Source: Mongoliibacter ruber (GTDB lineage: Bacteria; Bacteroidota; Bacteroidia; Cytophagales; Cyclobacteriaceae). From it: a stretch of DNA of 64,000 nt. The position numbers were made by a program, and so were the translations under genes. The notes beneath the pieces were generated by a model that made no database searches, was not told where the DNA came from, and worked only from the letters and a program-made list of their open reading frames with translations. Where the stretch lies: NCBI RefSeq assembly GCF_003003005.1, contig NZ_PVTR01000007.1, positions 186,001 to 250,000 on the forward strand, in the 5' to 3' direction. This document shows, piece by piece, positions 9,412-18,657 of the stretch (within the stretch, counting starts at the first letter, position 1; the number at the start of each line of letters is the position of its first letter).

Positions 9412-9652
9412 TTTTCTCAATAAATAATCTGAGGATTCAATATTCTTATTTGTACGCTCAATTTTATGTTTCATTGATTGTTTAGGTAAAACCGACTTGA
9501 TGGCAGATTGGTATCAATCAGCACTTAGCTTCAATTAGTATCCAGGTAGACTATAGAGTTTAGATTACTTAATGGATTCATTCCGTACATGTATAGTCAT
9601 TTTGATCACCTTCAACAAAAAAACAGAAGGCTTTACAATGGTTTTACCTATT

Positions 9653-9664
9653 TTTAGGCCTAAA
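9653..9664. promoter_or_regulatory. Palindrome just upstream of the tricorn-like protease gene
   Basis: TTTAGGCCTAAA is a perfect 12-bp palindrome that ends 16 bases before the ATG at 9681. It could be an operator or a 5' leader hairpin; no regulator is known. Confidence 0.3.
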
Positions 9665-9680
9665 CCTACATGATTATTTT

Positions 9681-12600
9681 ATGCAGAGATTAAAGTTATG
9701 GATGACCACTGTGATGGTCTTTATGATCTTGTCCGCTTATGGACAAGAAAACCCCAAATGGCTTCGCTACCCAGCCATATCACCCGACGGTAGCAATATC
9801 GCTTTTACCTACAAAGGAAATTTATTTACCATACCAAGTGATGGAGGGGTGGCTACTCAACTGACCTATCATGATGCCCACGATTTTATGCCGGTGTGGA
9901 GCAAAGATGGCAGTAAACTGGCTTTTGCTTCTGATAGGTATGGGAATTTTGATGTTTTTGTCATGGATGCACAAGGTGGAATGGCTACACGTCTGACCTT
10001 CCATTCCAATGATGAAATGCCATATTCATTTTCCTCAGATGACCAATCAGTCATATTTGGAGGGGTAAGGCAAGACTTGGCTGAGCACAGACAATATCCT
10101 ACAGGTTCTCAACCTGAACTATACAAAGTGCCTGCTAAGGGCGGAAGGGTAGACCAAATTTGGACGATTCCGGCAGAAGCTGTTCAGGTCAACTCAGATG
10201 GTACCAAATTCATTTATCACGACAAAAAAGGAGGAGAAAATCCTTGGAGAAAAAAACATACCTCAGCCATTACAAGGGATGTGTGGGTGTATGATGTTGC
10301 CAGCGATAGCCATCAGATGTTGACTGATTTCGAAGGGGAAGACAGAAATCCTGTATTTGCTCCTGATGACAAGACAGTGTTTTACCTTTCTGAGGCCAAT
10401 GGGAGTTACAATGTCTTCAAAATGTCTTTAGACAATCCACAGCAAAAATCAGCTGTGACTTCACTGGAAAACTTTCCGGTAAGGTTTCTCAGTATAGCTG
10501 ACAATGGCCTGATGAGTTTTTCCTATGATGGAGAATTGTACACCCTTCGAGATGGACAAACTCCTCAGAAATTAGAGGTCACTGTCAGGACACAAGCTGG
10601 ATCAAATCTTGATAGCTACATCAGTATCAATGGAGGTGTGAGAGAAATGTCCATATCTCCTGATGGAAAAGAAATTGCTTTTATAGCCCGAGGAGAGGTG
10701 TTTGTAACCTCTGTGGATGGTTCTATGACCAAAAGAATCACAAAAACAGCACATCAGGAAAGCTTTGTCGAATTTGCTCCTGACGGCAAATCTTTGATTT
10801 ATGCCTCAGAGCGTGATGGAAGGTGGCAGATTTTCAAAACCACCAAAGTAAGAGACAAGGAAGAACCTTTCTTTTTCGCCAGCACTCTGTTAAAAGAAGA
10901 GCCTTTGGTGAGCAAGGACATAGATTGCTACTTGCCTAAGTTATCTCCTGACGGGAAAAAACTTGCCTTTATTGAAGGAAGAAGGACTTTAAAGGTAATG
11001 GACCTTGCATCCAAGTCTGAAGTGACTTTGATGACACCTGAGCATCTTTTTCACATGAGAGATGGAGATCAGTTTTTTGAATGGAGTCCTGATAGCAAAT
11101 GGCTATTAGCCGCCTACAGACCTACCATGGCTAATGGTGAAGTGGTGCTATTGGATGCTGAAGGAAAAAGAGAAATGCTCAACTTGACCCAAAGTGGCTA
11201 TGGTGATAGCCGTCCAAAATGGGTAAATGACGGAAAGCAGATGATCTGGTTTTCGAATAGAGATGGGTTGAAAAGTTTTGCCACAAGTGGCGGCTCACAA
11301 AATGATGTGTTCACCTTGTTTTTTTCCAAAGAAACTTATGACAAGTTCAAGTTGAGTAAGGAAGACTTTGACTTACTCAAGGAGGTCGAAAAAGCCGGGA
11401 AAAAAGACGAAGAAAATAAGGATGATAAAAAAGAAGACAGCAAAAAAGTAGAACCAATCAAGATTGACTGGGAAGACCTGAGAGAAAGGAAAGCCAAATT
11501 GACAATTCATTCTGCCGAGATGGGAGATGCTGTCTTGGACAAAGAGGGCGAAAAGCTGCTTTACTTGGCCAGGTTTGAAAAAGGAATGAACCTCTGGAGT
11601 ACCAACCTGAGGACAAAGGAAACCAAAATGGAACTCAAGCTTGACGCAAGCTATGGTAGCCTCTCCTGGGATAAGGATATGAAAAACCTCTATTTGCTTT
11701 CAGGTGGCAATATTTCCAAAATCACAGACAATGGCAGCAAAAGAGAGCAGCTGAAGATTGCAGGGGAAATGAGTTTGGACAAAGAGTCTGAATTTGAGCA
11801 AATGTTTGAACATATTAAAATACGAACCAAAGGTGCTTTTTATACCTCAGACATGCACGGAGTAGACTGGGATTCTTTGACAGCTGATTACAAAAAATAC
11901 CTTCCATACATCGGTAATGGGTATGAGTTTGCCGAAATGGCATCTGAGATGATAGGGGAGCTGAATGTTTCTCACGCAGGTGCTGCATACAACCGCTCCA
12001 TACCAGAGGCTGATGCCACAGCTTCCTTGGGGATTTTTATGGATTATGGTCACACTGGAAATGGGATCAAAATCAAGGAAATCATCAAAGATGGACCCTT
12101 GGATAAAGCCGGTTTGGATATCAGTAAGGGAATGGTGATTGAAAGCATCGATGGTGAATTCATCACTGAAGAATTTGACATAGCAAGATTCTTAAATAGA
12201 AAAGCGGATAAGTTTACCTTATTGGAATTGACAGATCCTGCCAATAATAACAAAAAGCAGGTTACAGTAAAGCCGATTACCTTGGCAGAAGAAAATAGGT
12301 TGCTTTACAAAAGGTGGGTCAAAAAGAACCAAGCTGAAGTAGATAGCCTTAGTGAAGGCAAATTGGGATATGTCCATATTCCAGGCATGTCTGACGGTCC
12401 ATATAGAACTACCTATGAAGAGATGATGGGTAAATATCATGATCGAGAAGGTGTGATTGTGGATACTAGATTTAATGGAGGTGGAGATTTAGTAGCTGAT
12501 TTGGCTATGTTCTTTACAGGAGAGAAATTCATTACTTACGCTACTGAAGACAGGGATGTAGGTTATGAACCAACATTTAGATGGACCAAGCCAACCTTGG

Positions 12601-12908
12601 CTATGTTCAATGAGGGCAATTACTCAGATGGGCATTGTTTTGCATGTGGCTACACCGACCTGAAAATCGGAAAGACGGTAGGAATGCCAACTCCCGGAAC
12701 TTGTTCATTCGCAGGATGGGAAATGTTGCCAAATGGTGGCAGATGGGGAATAGTGCCTATTTCTGCAAAAGACAAATCAGGTAATTGGATGGAAAACAAT
12801 GAGACCAAACCACAGTTTCAAGTGAAAAATATGCCAGGTAAGATTGACAAAGGCGTAGATCAGCAATTGGAAAAAGCGGTAGAAGAACTATTGAAAGAGG
12901 TTCAGTAA
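9681..12908 (+). CDS. Tricorn protease homologue, S41 family, secreted
   Basis: A 1075-residue protein with a signal peptide (MQRLKLWMTTVMVFMILSAYGQ). The first about 560 residues are beta-propeller repeats of the PD40/TolB type (for example AISPDGSNIAFTYKGNLFTIP, PVWSKDGSKLAFASDR). A highly charged Lys/Glu/Asp linker follows near 570-600, then a second propeller-like part, a PDZ domain (about 780-860) and the S41 peptidase core. The core holds VDTRFNGGGD and NYSDGH, whose Ser982 aligns with the nucleophile motif SDGD of archaeal tricorn. It should be a periplasmic or surface protease degrading peptides. A Rho-independent terminator follows. Confidence 0.92.
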   Translation: MQRLKLWMTTVMVFMILSAYGQENPKWLRYPAISPDGSNIAFTYKGNLFTIPSDGGVATQLTYHDAHDFMPVWSKDGSKLAFASDRYGNFDVFVMDAQGGMATRLTFHSNDEMPYSFSSDDQSVIFGGVRQDLAEHRQYPTGSQPELYKVPAKGGRVDQIWTIPAEAVQVNSDGTKFIYHDKKGGENPWRKKHTSAITRDVWVYDVASDSHQMLTDFEGEDRNPVFAPDDKTVFYLSEANGSYNVFKMSLDNPQQKSAVTSLENFPVRFLSIADNGLMSFSYDGELYTLRDGQTPQKLEVTVRTQAGSNLDSYISINGGVREMSISPDGKEIAFIARGEVFVTSVDGSMTKRITKTAHQESFVEFAPDGKSLIYASERDGRWQIFKTTKVRDKEEPFFFASTLLKEEPLVSKDIDCYLPKLSPDGKKLAFIEGRRTLKVMDLASKSEVTLMTPEHLFHMRDGDQFFEWSPDSKWLLAAYRPTMANGEVVLLDAEGKREMLNLTQSGYGDSRPKWVNDGKQMIWFSNRDGLKSFATSGGSQNDVFTLFFSKETYDKFKLSKEDFDLLKEVEKAGKKDEENKDDKKEDSKKVEPIKIDWEDLRERKAKLTIHSAEMGDAVLDKEGEKLLYLARFEKGMNLWSTNLRTKETKMELKLDASYGSLSWDKDMKNLYLLSGGNISKITDNGSKREQLKIAGEMSLDKESEFEQMFEHIKIRTKGAFYTSDMHGVDWDSLTADYKKYLPYIGNGYEFAEMASEMIGELNVSHAGAAYNRSIPEADATASLGIFMDYGHTGNGIKIKEIIKDGPLDKAGLDISKGMVIESIDGEFITEEFDIARFLNRKADKFTLLELTDPANNNKKQVTVKPITLAEENRLLYKRWVKKNQAEVDSLSEGKLGYVHIPGMSDGPYRTTYEEMMGKYHDREGVIVDTRFNGGGDLVADLAMFFTGEKFITYATEDRDVGYEPTFRWTKPTLAMFNEGNYSDGHCFACGYTDLKIGKTVGMPTPGTCSFAGWEMLPNGGRWGIVPISAKDKSGNWMENNETKPQFQVKNMPGKIDKGVDQQLEKAVEELLKEVQ

Positions 12909-12926
12909 AAATAGAGGCATAGCAAT

Positions 12927-12970
12927 AAAAGACCCGGCAAATCAATTGAATTGTCGGGTCTTTTTTATTT
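12927..12970 (+). terminator. Rho-independent terminator after the tricorn-like gene
   Basis: A stem of about 13 bp (AAAGACCCGGCAA at 12928-12940 with TTGTCGGGTCTTT at 12951-12963, one G-U pair) is followed by a T-rich tract to 12970, 19 bases after the stop codon. Confidence 0.9.
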
Positions 12971-13054
12971 TCTTTTGTCATATGGATTTGATTCATCAGG
13001 CTTTCCAAAGAAAGGCTTTACTTGTCAAGCACAAAAAATGCGCTTTCAATCCAA

Positions 13055-13462
13055 TCAATCGTTTACCCAGCCATTTAGCTTTTCTTTGATTTGATGGCAT
13101 TGCGTGTCCATCAAAGGCTTTTCCAAAAAATCATAAACCATTTTATAAGCTTTTGCTTTTTCCCGATCTGAAATAGACAGCGAAGAGGTGACCATGATGA
13201 CCTTTATCTGATCTGTATTTGCTTGAGGACTAAGCTTTTTCAAAAAATCCCAACCGTTCATATAGGGCATATTAATATCCAGAAAAATCAAAATCTTGTT
13301 TTCCTGATTCTTCTGTAAGTCTAAGACGTGAGTCAAGGCTATTTTTGCTTCATCGAAACTTTCCGGTGTCTTGCAAAGACCAGATTCCCGAATAATAATT
13401 TTATGTAAAAAAATCACTCCGGGATCATCGTCGACAACTATTACTTTTATCCCTTTTTTCAT
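13055..13462 (-). CDS. Single-domain response regulator (stand-alone receiver)
   Basis: A 135-residue receiver domain with no output domain. The acidic pocket is Asp11-Asp12, the phosphoacceptor is Asp62 (FLDINMP), the switch residue is in VTSSLS and the conserved lysine is Lys115 (FLEKPL). Its ATG overlaps the stop codon of the upstream propeller sensor by ATGA (13459-13462), so the two are translationally coupled. It closely resembles the receiver at 23769-24170, which sits in the same position behind another sensor lacking an ATPase domain. It probably accepts a phosphoryl group from, or binds to, the bare phosphoacceptor domain of its partner. Confidence 0.92.
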   Translation of the reverse strand: MKKGIKVIVVDDDPGVIFLHKIIIRESGLCKTPESFDEAKIALTHVLDLQKNQENKILIFLDINMPYMNGWDFLKKLSPQANTDQIKVIMVTSSLSISDREKAKAYKMVYDFLEKPLMDTQCHQIKEKLNGWVND

Positions 13463-16143
13463 TTATCCTTCACGAATTTTTCCGATTTGCTATGCGTATT
13501 CCTCACAATTCCATCCAACTCTTCAAGCGCTTTTAGAATTTCCCTTTCAAGTTCTTCCTTGCTCTTTCCCACTTCTTTGTACTTAGGGTAATTGATCAAA
13601 AGATGGATTAGACCCAATGCCTTGGTGAGTGGTGCCCTTACCAAGTGTGATTGTTGCCAAGTAATATCCTTTAAAGTAACATTTTGTGATTCAATTTCTT
13701 CCAATGCTTCCTTCAGACGGTGATTGGTAGTACTCAATTCTAATGTTCGTTGATTGACCAATTGTTCTAAAGAGCTTGCTATTTTGACCTTGGCAGTGTA
13801 TCGGATTACAAAATATACAAGTACAATAAACAAAGATATCACCAATATTTTGAACCATAGTGTTTCGAAAAAGAAAGATTTTATGCTGATATCTAGCCTG
13901 TGAATCCCATCCATTTTCCCGTTTCTCAAAACCCTAACCAGTAAAGTATGATTTCCTGGTTTTAACCCATTAAAACTAAGTGTTCTCTGGTCTTTGATAG
14001 GGATCCATTCTTGGTTGAGTTGTTCAATTTTGTAAGAAAGAGCAAATTCCGCAGGGTTATAAAAATCGATATTGGCAAATGAAAGTTGAAAATTACTGTT
14101 CCCGGCCGGAATGATTATTTCGGTTTCTTTTAATGCCATTTTTTTGTCGGCAAAAAGTATTTCATCCCATTGGAAATTTGCAGAATTTTCTTTCCAATCC
14201 ACATTCAATGGATCAATAATCCCAACTCCTTCTACTGTGGGGATCCATATTTTGCCTTCATCATCTTTAAATGCGGATGGAAAAATCAATCCATTTGTCT
14301 CTGAATTGGGCATTCCGTGGCTTTTATTGTACGTGACAGTGGTTGCTTGAAAATTATCTTTTCCAGTTGTTTTGAAGCGTTCTAACTCTGAATCAGGGAT
14401 GTATTGAACACCAAAATTGTTACTGATCCAAATTCCTGATTTCCCGTCATGCGTAATGCTGAACACTGAAGTGGAATTGAGTCCATGTTCTTTTGTGATC
14501 CTATTGAATTTACCTTGGCTATATAAGACTATTCCTCCATGAGTACCAAACCACAAGTCCCCACCTAGGTCTTCATGTATCGAATAGATTACATTTTCTC
14601 CTGGTTTCAGCGGCAGCACTATATTCTCTTGAAAGACTCCATCAACTATCCTAAATGCTCCGTAATTCATCGAACCCACCAAAATATCTCCATTAGACAG
14701 TTCTTTGATGGTATTGAAATTAGTATTTCTAAATTGATCAGGTAGTTGAATTAACTTCAATTTTCCATTTTTGGGTCTATAATGTAAGCCTCCATAACGG
14801 GTTAAGATCCAAAGTCTTTCCTTTGAATCTTCATAGACAGCATAGACATAATTACTTTTTAAGCCTTCTTCTTCCGTTATTCTACCGATGACCTTGGATG
14901 TATTTTTGGAAATAACAGAAACTCCCGCTGTTGTACCGGTGTAGATATTTTCGGCATCTTCACCTATAGTGTTGATCCAATTCAGCAATAATCCATCAGA
15001 AGTATTGATATTGGAAATTTCTCCATCCTTTATTCTGAATATACCATTTGACTTGGTTCCAACCCATTTATTTGAGTTGGCATCCTGGAAGACCGCTTTT
15101 ACATTTGTCTCCAGAATTTCAGGATGGTTGGCTTGCCTCACCCTAGCGGGTTTTACAATTACCAAACCCCTGCCATGGGTTCCCAAGTATAGGTTTTCGC
15201 CATCATAGATGATTTTTCTTACAGTGTAATTTTTGATTTCGTCAAAATAATAGCGCTCAGTACCCACAGCATTTATTTTGATGATGCCATTTTCTGTTGA
15301 ACCTGCCCATACATTGTTATTTGCGTCTTTTGTAAGGCTATTAAAATTGATGTCTTTGACTTTTTCAAAGGAGATCAGTTCAATCAGTTTTTTATCTTCT
15401 TCGAGCCTGAATAAGCCCTTGTCTGGAATGGCTATATAAATTCGCCCTGACTCTACCAATACCTTACTGGCATTTACATTTCTCTCAGTAAGAAGGCTGT
15501 AAGTGTTGTTTTGATAGTTATAGGCAAACAAACCTCGATTGGTGCCAATCAACATGACTCCATTTCCCATATGGAAAAGGCTTTGGGTTTCTGTTCCTAC
15601 TTCCATTTTCCAGTTTGGAAGCTGATTAAATTGATCATTTTTCCAAAGGTGTACTTTTCCATCTTGGGTACCTATCCAAAGGTATCCATTGGCATCTTCA
15701 GAAATGGCTTTTATCCAGGAGTCTTCAACAATATGCTCACAATCGATGACTTTGAGTATGGTTTTTTCAAGGAGAGCGATGCTTCTATCAGAAGAAGCCC
15801 AAATACCGCTTTTACCATGAAAAAAAGTATAATAAGTCTGGTCCAGCATGATAGGATAGGAGCCCTTATCGAATACTTTGATGGTGGTCCCGTCTAATCT
15901 TGCCAAGCCTTCCTCGGTAGCAATCCAAAAAAAGCCAGTCTTATCTTTACCCATTGCATAAACTGCATTTTGAGGGAGGCCATTGGTATTGTCCCAAAAT
16001 TGAAGTACATAATCACCCGTGGCCTTGAATTTTTGAAGTGGGACTTCTTCTTCAGCAAAGATTTTGGCAAAGACCTCCAAAGTCATGCTTATACAGACTA
16101 AAAGAAGAATAGAATAGCGTAAAGTTCTGAGGATTAAGTTCAA
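13459..16143 (-). CDS. Two-component-type sensor: periplasmic propeller, Y_Y_Y domain, TM, DHp domain without ATPase
   Basis: An 894-residue protein. A signal peptide (NLILRTLRYSILLLVCISMTLEVFA) leads to about 14 Reg_prop-type propeller repeats (DKTGFFWIATEEGLARLDG and similar), a Y_Y_Y domain at about 665-745 (NGLKPGNHTLLVRVLRNGK), a membrane segment near 755-775 and a coiled coil. The protein then ends with a phosphoacceptor helix pair: QSHLVRAPL with His833, only 61 residues before the C-terminus. N, G1, F and G2 boxes of the HATPase domain are absent, and the next gene overlaps the stop, so there is no room for a lost domain. The start is TTG at 16143; the first in-frame ATG (16086) would destroy the signal peptide. 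This layout recalls hybrid sensors such as BT-type HTCS but without kinase catalytic part or AraC output. Confidence 0.88.
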   Translation of the reverse strand: MNLILRTLRYSILLLVCISMTLEVFAKIFAEEEVPLQKFKATGDYVLQFWDNTNGLPQNAVYAMGKDKTGFFWIATEEGLARLDGTTIKVFDKGSYPIMLDQTYYTFFHGKSGIWASSDRSIALLEKTILKVIDCEHIVEDSWIKAISEDANGYLWIGTQDGKVHLWKNDQFNQLPNWKMEVGTETQSLFHMGNGVMLIGTNRGLFAYNYQNNTYSLLTERNVNASKVLVESGRIYIAIPDKGLFRLEEDKKLIELISFEKVKDINFNSLTKDANNNVWAGSTENGIIKINAVGTERYYFDEIKNYTVRKIIYDGENLYLGTHGRGLVIVKPARVRQANHPEILETNVKAVFQDANSNKWVGTKSNGIFRIKDGEISNINTSDGLLLNWINTIGEDAENIYTGTTAGVSVISKNTSKVIGRITEEEGLKSNYVYAVYEDSKERLWILTRYGGLHYRPKNGKLKLIQLPDQFRNTNFNTIKELSNGDILVGSMNYGAFRIVDGVFQENIVLPLKPGENVIYSIHEDLGGDLWFGTHGGIVLYSQGKFNRITKEHGLNSTSVFSITHDGKSGIWISNNFGVQYIPDSELERFKTTGKDNFQATTVTYNKSHGMPNSETNGLIFPSAFKDDEGKIWIPTVEGVGIIDPLNVDWKENSANFQWDEILFADKKMALKETEIIIPAGNSNFQLSFANIDFYNPAEFALSYKIEQLNQEWIPIKDQRTLSFNGLKPGNHTLLVRVLRNGKMDGIHRLDISIKSFFFETLWFKILVISLFIVLVYFVIRYTAKVKIASSLEQLVNQRTLELSTTNHRLKEALEEIESQNVTLKDITWQQSHLVRAPLTKALGLIHLLINYPKYKEVGKSKEELEREILKALEELDGIVRNTHSKSEKFVKDK

Positions 16144-16523
16144 GGCAGTATTCTGTCTAGTCGATTTAGTGAAAACTTTAAATCAGGCTAATTTAAAGTC
16201 TTAATTGCTGAAAAGGCAGCTTTGTATTGACTCGTCAATATAGTCCTAAATACAATATTTATGATGTTTGAAGCAAGAAATGTAACACCTTTTAAACAGC
16301 ATTTCCAAAAATTATCCACTCTAAATTTATACACCTTTTTTATGGACCTAACAGGTGAATAAGTGTAGATGAAATTATGTTTTCTAAATAGATGATTGAT
16401 TGCTGGGGTTTAATTTTTACTGCAATAATTCTCGATTGAGTTTAGCATTTTTATTGTAATTAATTAGCTAAGAAATAGCGCTTTTGGTATAGGGGTTTCA
16501 AGTGAATTTGATTCTAATCATGC
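16144..16523. other. Intergenic region, 380 bases, no gene seen
   Basis: AT-rich sequence between the end of fucP (minus) and the start of the propeller sensor (minus). It should hold the sensor promoter and the end of the fucose transcript, but I find no clear promoter boxes and no strong hairpin with a T-tract. A single TTATCCACT at 16312-16320 is one mismatch from a DnaA box, which is expected by chance at this composition. Confidence 0.5.
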
Positions 16524-17837
16524 TTATTTTTGTTCGGTTGTGACAATCCGTCGGAAGGCAAAGATTGCTACTACCAAGAAGCAGAATAACGGAAGCACAA
16601 AAGAAAAATTGACTTCCGGGACGCCTAAGATTCTGATATCATCATAGTTAGGTCCTCCAATATCAAGAATAACTCCCTGAAGTGTCGGCATAAATGCGCC
16701 ACCTACGATTGCCATCACCAGAAATGCCGCGCCATATTTGGCATCTTCCCCAAGCCCTTCCAAAGAAATGCCATATATAGTTGGAAACATGAGAGACATA
16801 GCAAATGAAATTCCCACCAAACAATACAAGCCTATAATGCCAAATATAAAAATAGCACCCAGCGTCAAAATACCGGCGAGGATGGAAAAACCAAATAGTA
16901 ACTTAGAGGTGTTGAGAAAGCGCATGAGATAGGTACAAATCCACCTACCCACCAAAAATAGACCTAAAGCTGTATAGGCATAATTGACAGCTGATGCATT
17001 GTCTATTCCCAGCACTTCTGCATATTGATAAATATATGTCCAGACCATTATCTGTGCGCCGACATAAAACATCTGCGCGATGACACCTTCCCGAAATCTT
17101 GCATTAAAAGCAAGTCTTTTCATTGATGGAAGAAAATCCAGTGTTGCATCCTTGGATTTGGTTTCAGGCATCTTCACTAGAGCTATGACAACAGCCAAAC
17201 CGATGACGACTAAGCCCAACATCACGTAGGGATCTCGTATGACCATCAGGTCATTGGTTCTGATGATGGCTTTGCTGCTCTCATCTAATCCTGAAAAAAC
17301 CAAGTTCCCTTCTGCATCTGTATTGTTGGATTGTAAAGTGTTCAGGATAAATTCTTTTGCAACAAATAAACCAGCCAATGCACCCATGGGATTGAATGCT
17401 TGAGCGAAATTTAATCTCTGGGTGGCTGTTTCTTCTGGTCCCATTGATAGCACATAAGGGTTGGCTGTTGTTTCTAAAAATGCCAAGCCGAAAGTGAGTA
17501 TGTACAGGGCGGTAAGGAAAAAACCATAACTTTCCCATGCAGCAGCTGGATAAAAGAGTAGGGCACCTACTGCATAGAGCGAAAGTCCGATTAATACGCC
17601 TGTTTTGTATGAGTATTTTTTGATGAAAAGTGCTGCAGGTATGGCCATGGTAAAATAGCCCCCATAAAATGCCATCTGAACCCAAGAGGCTTGAACATTA
17701 TTCAATTCCAGTACACGCTTGAAGGCCGCCACCATAGGATTGGTAATATCATTGGCAAATCCCCAAAGTGCAAATAGGGACGTGATCAGGATGAATGGCA
17801 GTAAAAGATGCTTGGGAACAAGAGGGTTTGATTTCAT
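16524..17837 (-). CDS. fucP: L-fucose:H+ symporter (FucP-type MFS permease)
   Basis: A 437-residue major facilitator with 12 predicted membrane segments. The N-terminus (LPFILITSLFALWGFANDITNPMVAAFK) and the segment QMAFYGGYFTMAIPAALFIKKYSYKTGVL are typical of FucP, which imports L-fucose with a proton across the inner membrane. The phrase FLETTANPYVLSMGP is also family-specific. It is the last gene of the fucose cluster, 26 bases after the fucose dehydrogenase gene. Related permeases of the FHS family carry glucose, galactose or N-acetylglucosamine; the neighbouring genes favour fucose. Confidence 0.9.
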   Translation of the reverse strand: MKSNPLVPKHLLLPFILITSLFALWGFANDITNPMVAAFKRVLELNNVQASWVQMAFYGGYFTMAIPAALFIKKYSYKTGVLIGLSLYAVGALLFYPAAAWESYGFFLTALYILTFGLAFLETTANPYVLSMGPEETATQRLNFAQAFNPMGALAGLFVAKEFILNTLQSNNTDAEGNLVFSGLDESSKAIIRTNDLMVIRDPYVMLGLVVIGLAVVIALVKMPETKSKDATLDFLPSMKRLAFNARFREGVIAQMFYVGAQIMVWTYIYQYAEVLGIDNASAVNYAYTALGLFLVGRWICTYLMRFLNTSKLLFGFSILAGILTLGAIFIFGIIGLYCLVGISFAMSLMFPTIYGISLEGLGEDAKYGAAFLVMAIVGGAFMPTLQGVILDIGGPNYDDIRILGVPEVNFSFVLPLFCFLVVAIFAFRRIVTTEQK

Positions 17838-17863
17838 ATAGAAACGCTTTATGGGAATAATCT

Positions 17864-18649
17864 TTAAGTACCTATTGCCCGGTCAAGGTGGGTATATCCT
17901 CCATCTACAAATATCAACTGCCCTGTAGTATGGGAAGATCTAGGGGAAAGTAAAAACACCACCGTATCTGCAATCTCCCTTGCAGTAGTCATCCTTTTTT
18001 CCAGAGGAATTCTTTGTTGAATCTCGCTCAATTTTTGCTCGGGGTTGTCAAATGTATCTATCCAATTTCTGTACAAAGGTGTCATAACCTCAGCTGGAAT
18101 TACTGCGTTGACCCTGATCCCAAATGGGAGTAACTCCACAGCCCATTCTCGGGTAAGAGATAACTGCGCCCCTTTGGCAGCTGTGTATGCGCTTGTATTT
18201 CCTTGTCCTGTAAGTGCCGTTTTGCTGCTGATATTGATGATGGCACCTTTATTTACTTTGAGTTGAGGCAGTGCAAAATGCACCAAGTCATAATAGTGGG
18301 CAAGATTTTTTTCTACAGAGGCCCTGAATTTTTCTGGAGTACCATTTTCTAATCCTATGCCATCATTGGCACCCGCATTATTCACTACTCCATCTATTCT
18401 GCCAAACTCATTTAATGCAAATGCTACAGCCTCCTTGGCATCTTGAACCTGGGTCAGTCTTCTTGGAAACTGGGCAGCCTTTCCTTCATTTCCATACACT
18501 ATGTTGAGAAGTTTTTTTCCTTCTTCTACAGAGGGATCAATAATGACGGGAATAGCTCCTTCTTCTGAAAGTATTGTGCTGATAGCTGCACCGATACCCT
18601 TTGCTCCACCTGAAATAAGGTATACTTTGTTCTTGATTTTTAAATCCAT
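17864..18649 (-). CDS. SDR oxidoreductase, probable L-fucose dehydrogenase
   Basis: A 261-residue short-chain dehydrogenase. The nucleotide-binding glycine motif is SGGAKGIGAAI, the NNAG motif is VVNNAGAND, and the catalytic Ser-Tyr-Lys set lies in NISSKTAL...SAYTAAKGAQ. In this setting it most likely oxidises L-fucose to L-fucono-lactone with NAD(P)+, the first step of the non-phosphorylative route. It lies 8 bases downstream of the lactonase gene and 26 bases upstream of fucP. SDR sequence alone does not fix the substrate, so this rests on context. Confidence 0.8.
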   Translation of the reverse strand: MDLKIKNKVYLISGGAKGIGAAISTILSEEGAIPVIIDPSVEEGKKLLNIVYGNEGKAAQFPRRLTQVQDAKEAVAFALNEFGRIDGVVNNAGANDGIGLENGTPEKFRASVEKNLAHYYDLVHFALPQLKVNKGAIINISSKTALTGQGNTSAYTAAKGAQLSLTREWAVELLPFGIRVNAVIPAEVMTPLYRNWIDTFDNPEQKLSEIQQRIPLEKRMTTAREIADTVVFLLSPRSSHTTGQLIFVDGGYTHLDRAIGT

Positions 18650-18657
18650 ATCAGTGT

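Noticed and set aside
12757-13008. Minus-strand open frame over the end of the tricorn-like gene
   Set aside because: It lies across the terminator and antisense to conserved S41 codons; a shadow frame.
13055-13459. Frameshifted remains of a HATPase domain after the propeller sensor
   Set aside because: All this DNA encodes an intact receiver domain; no N, G1 or G2 motif is found in any frame.
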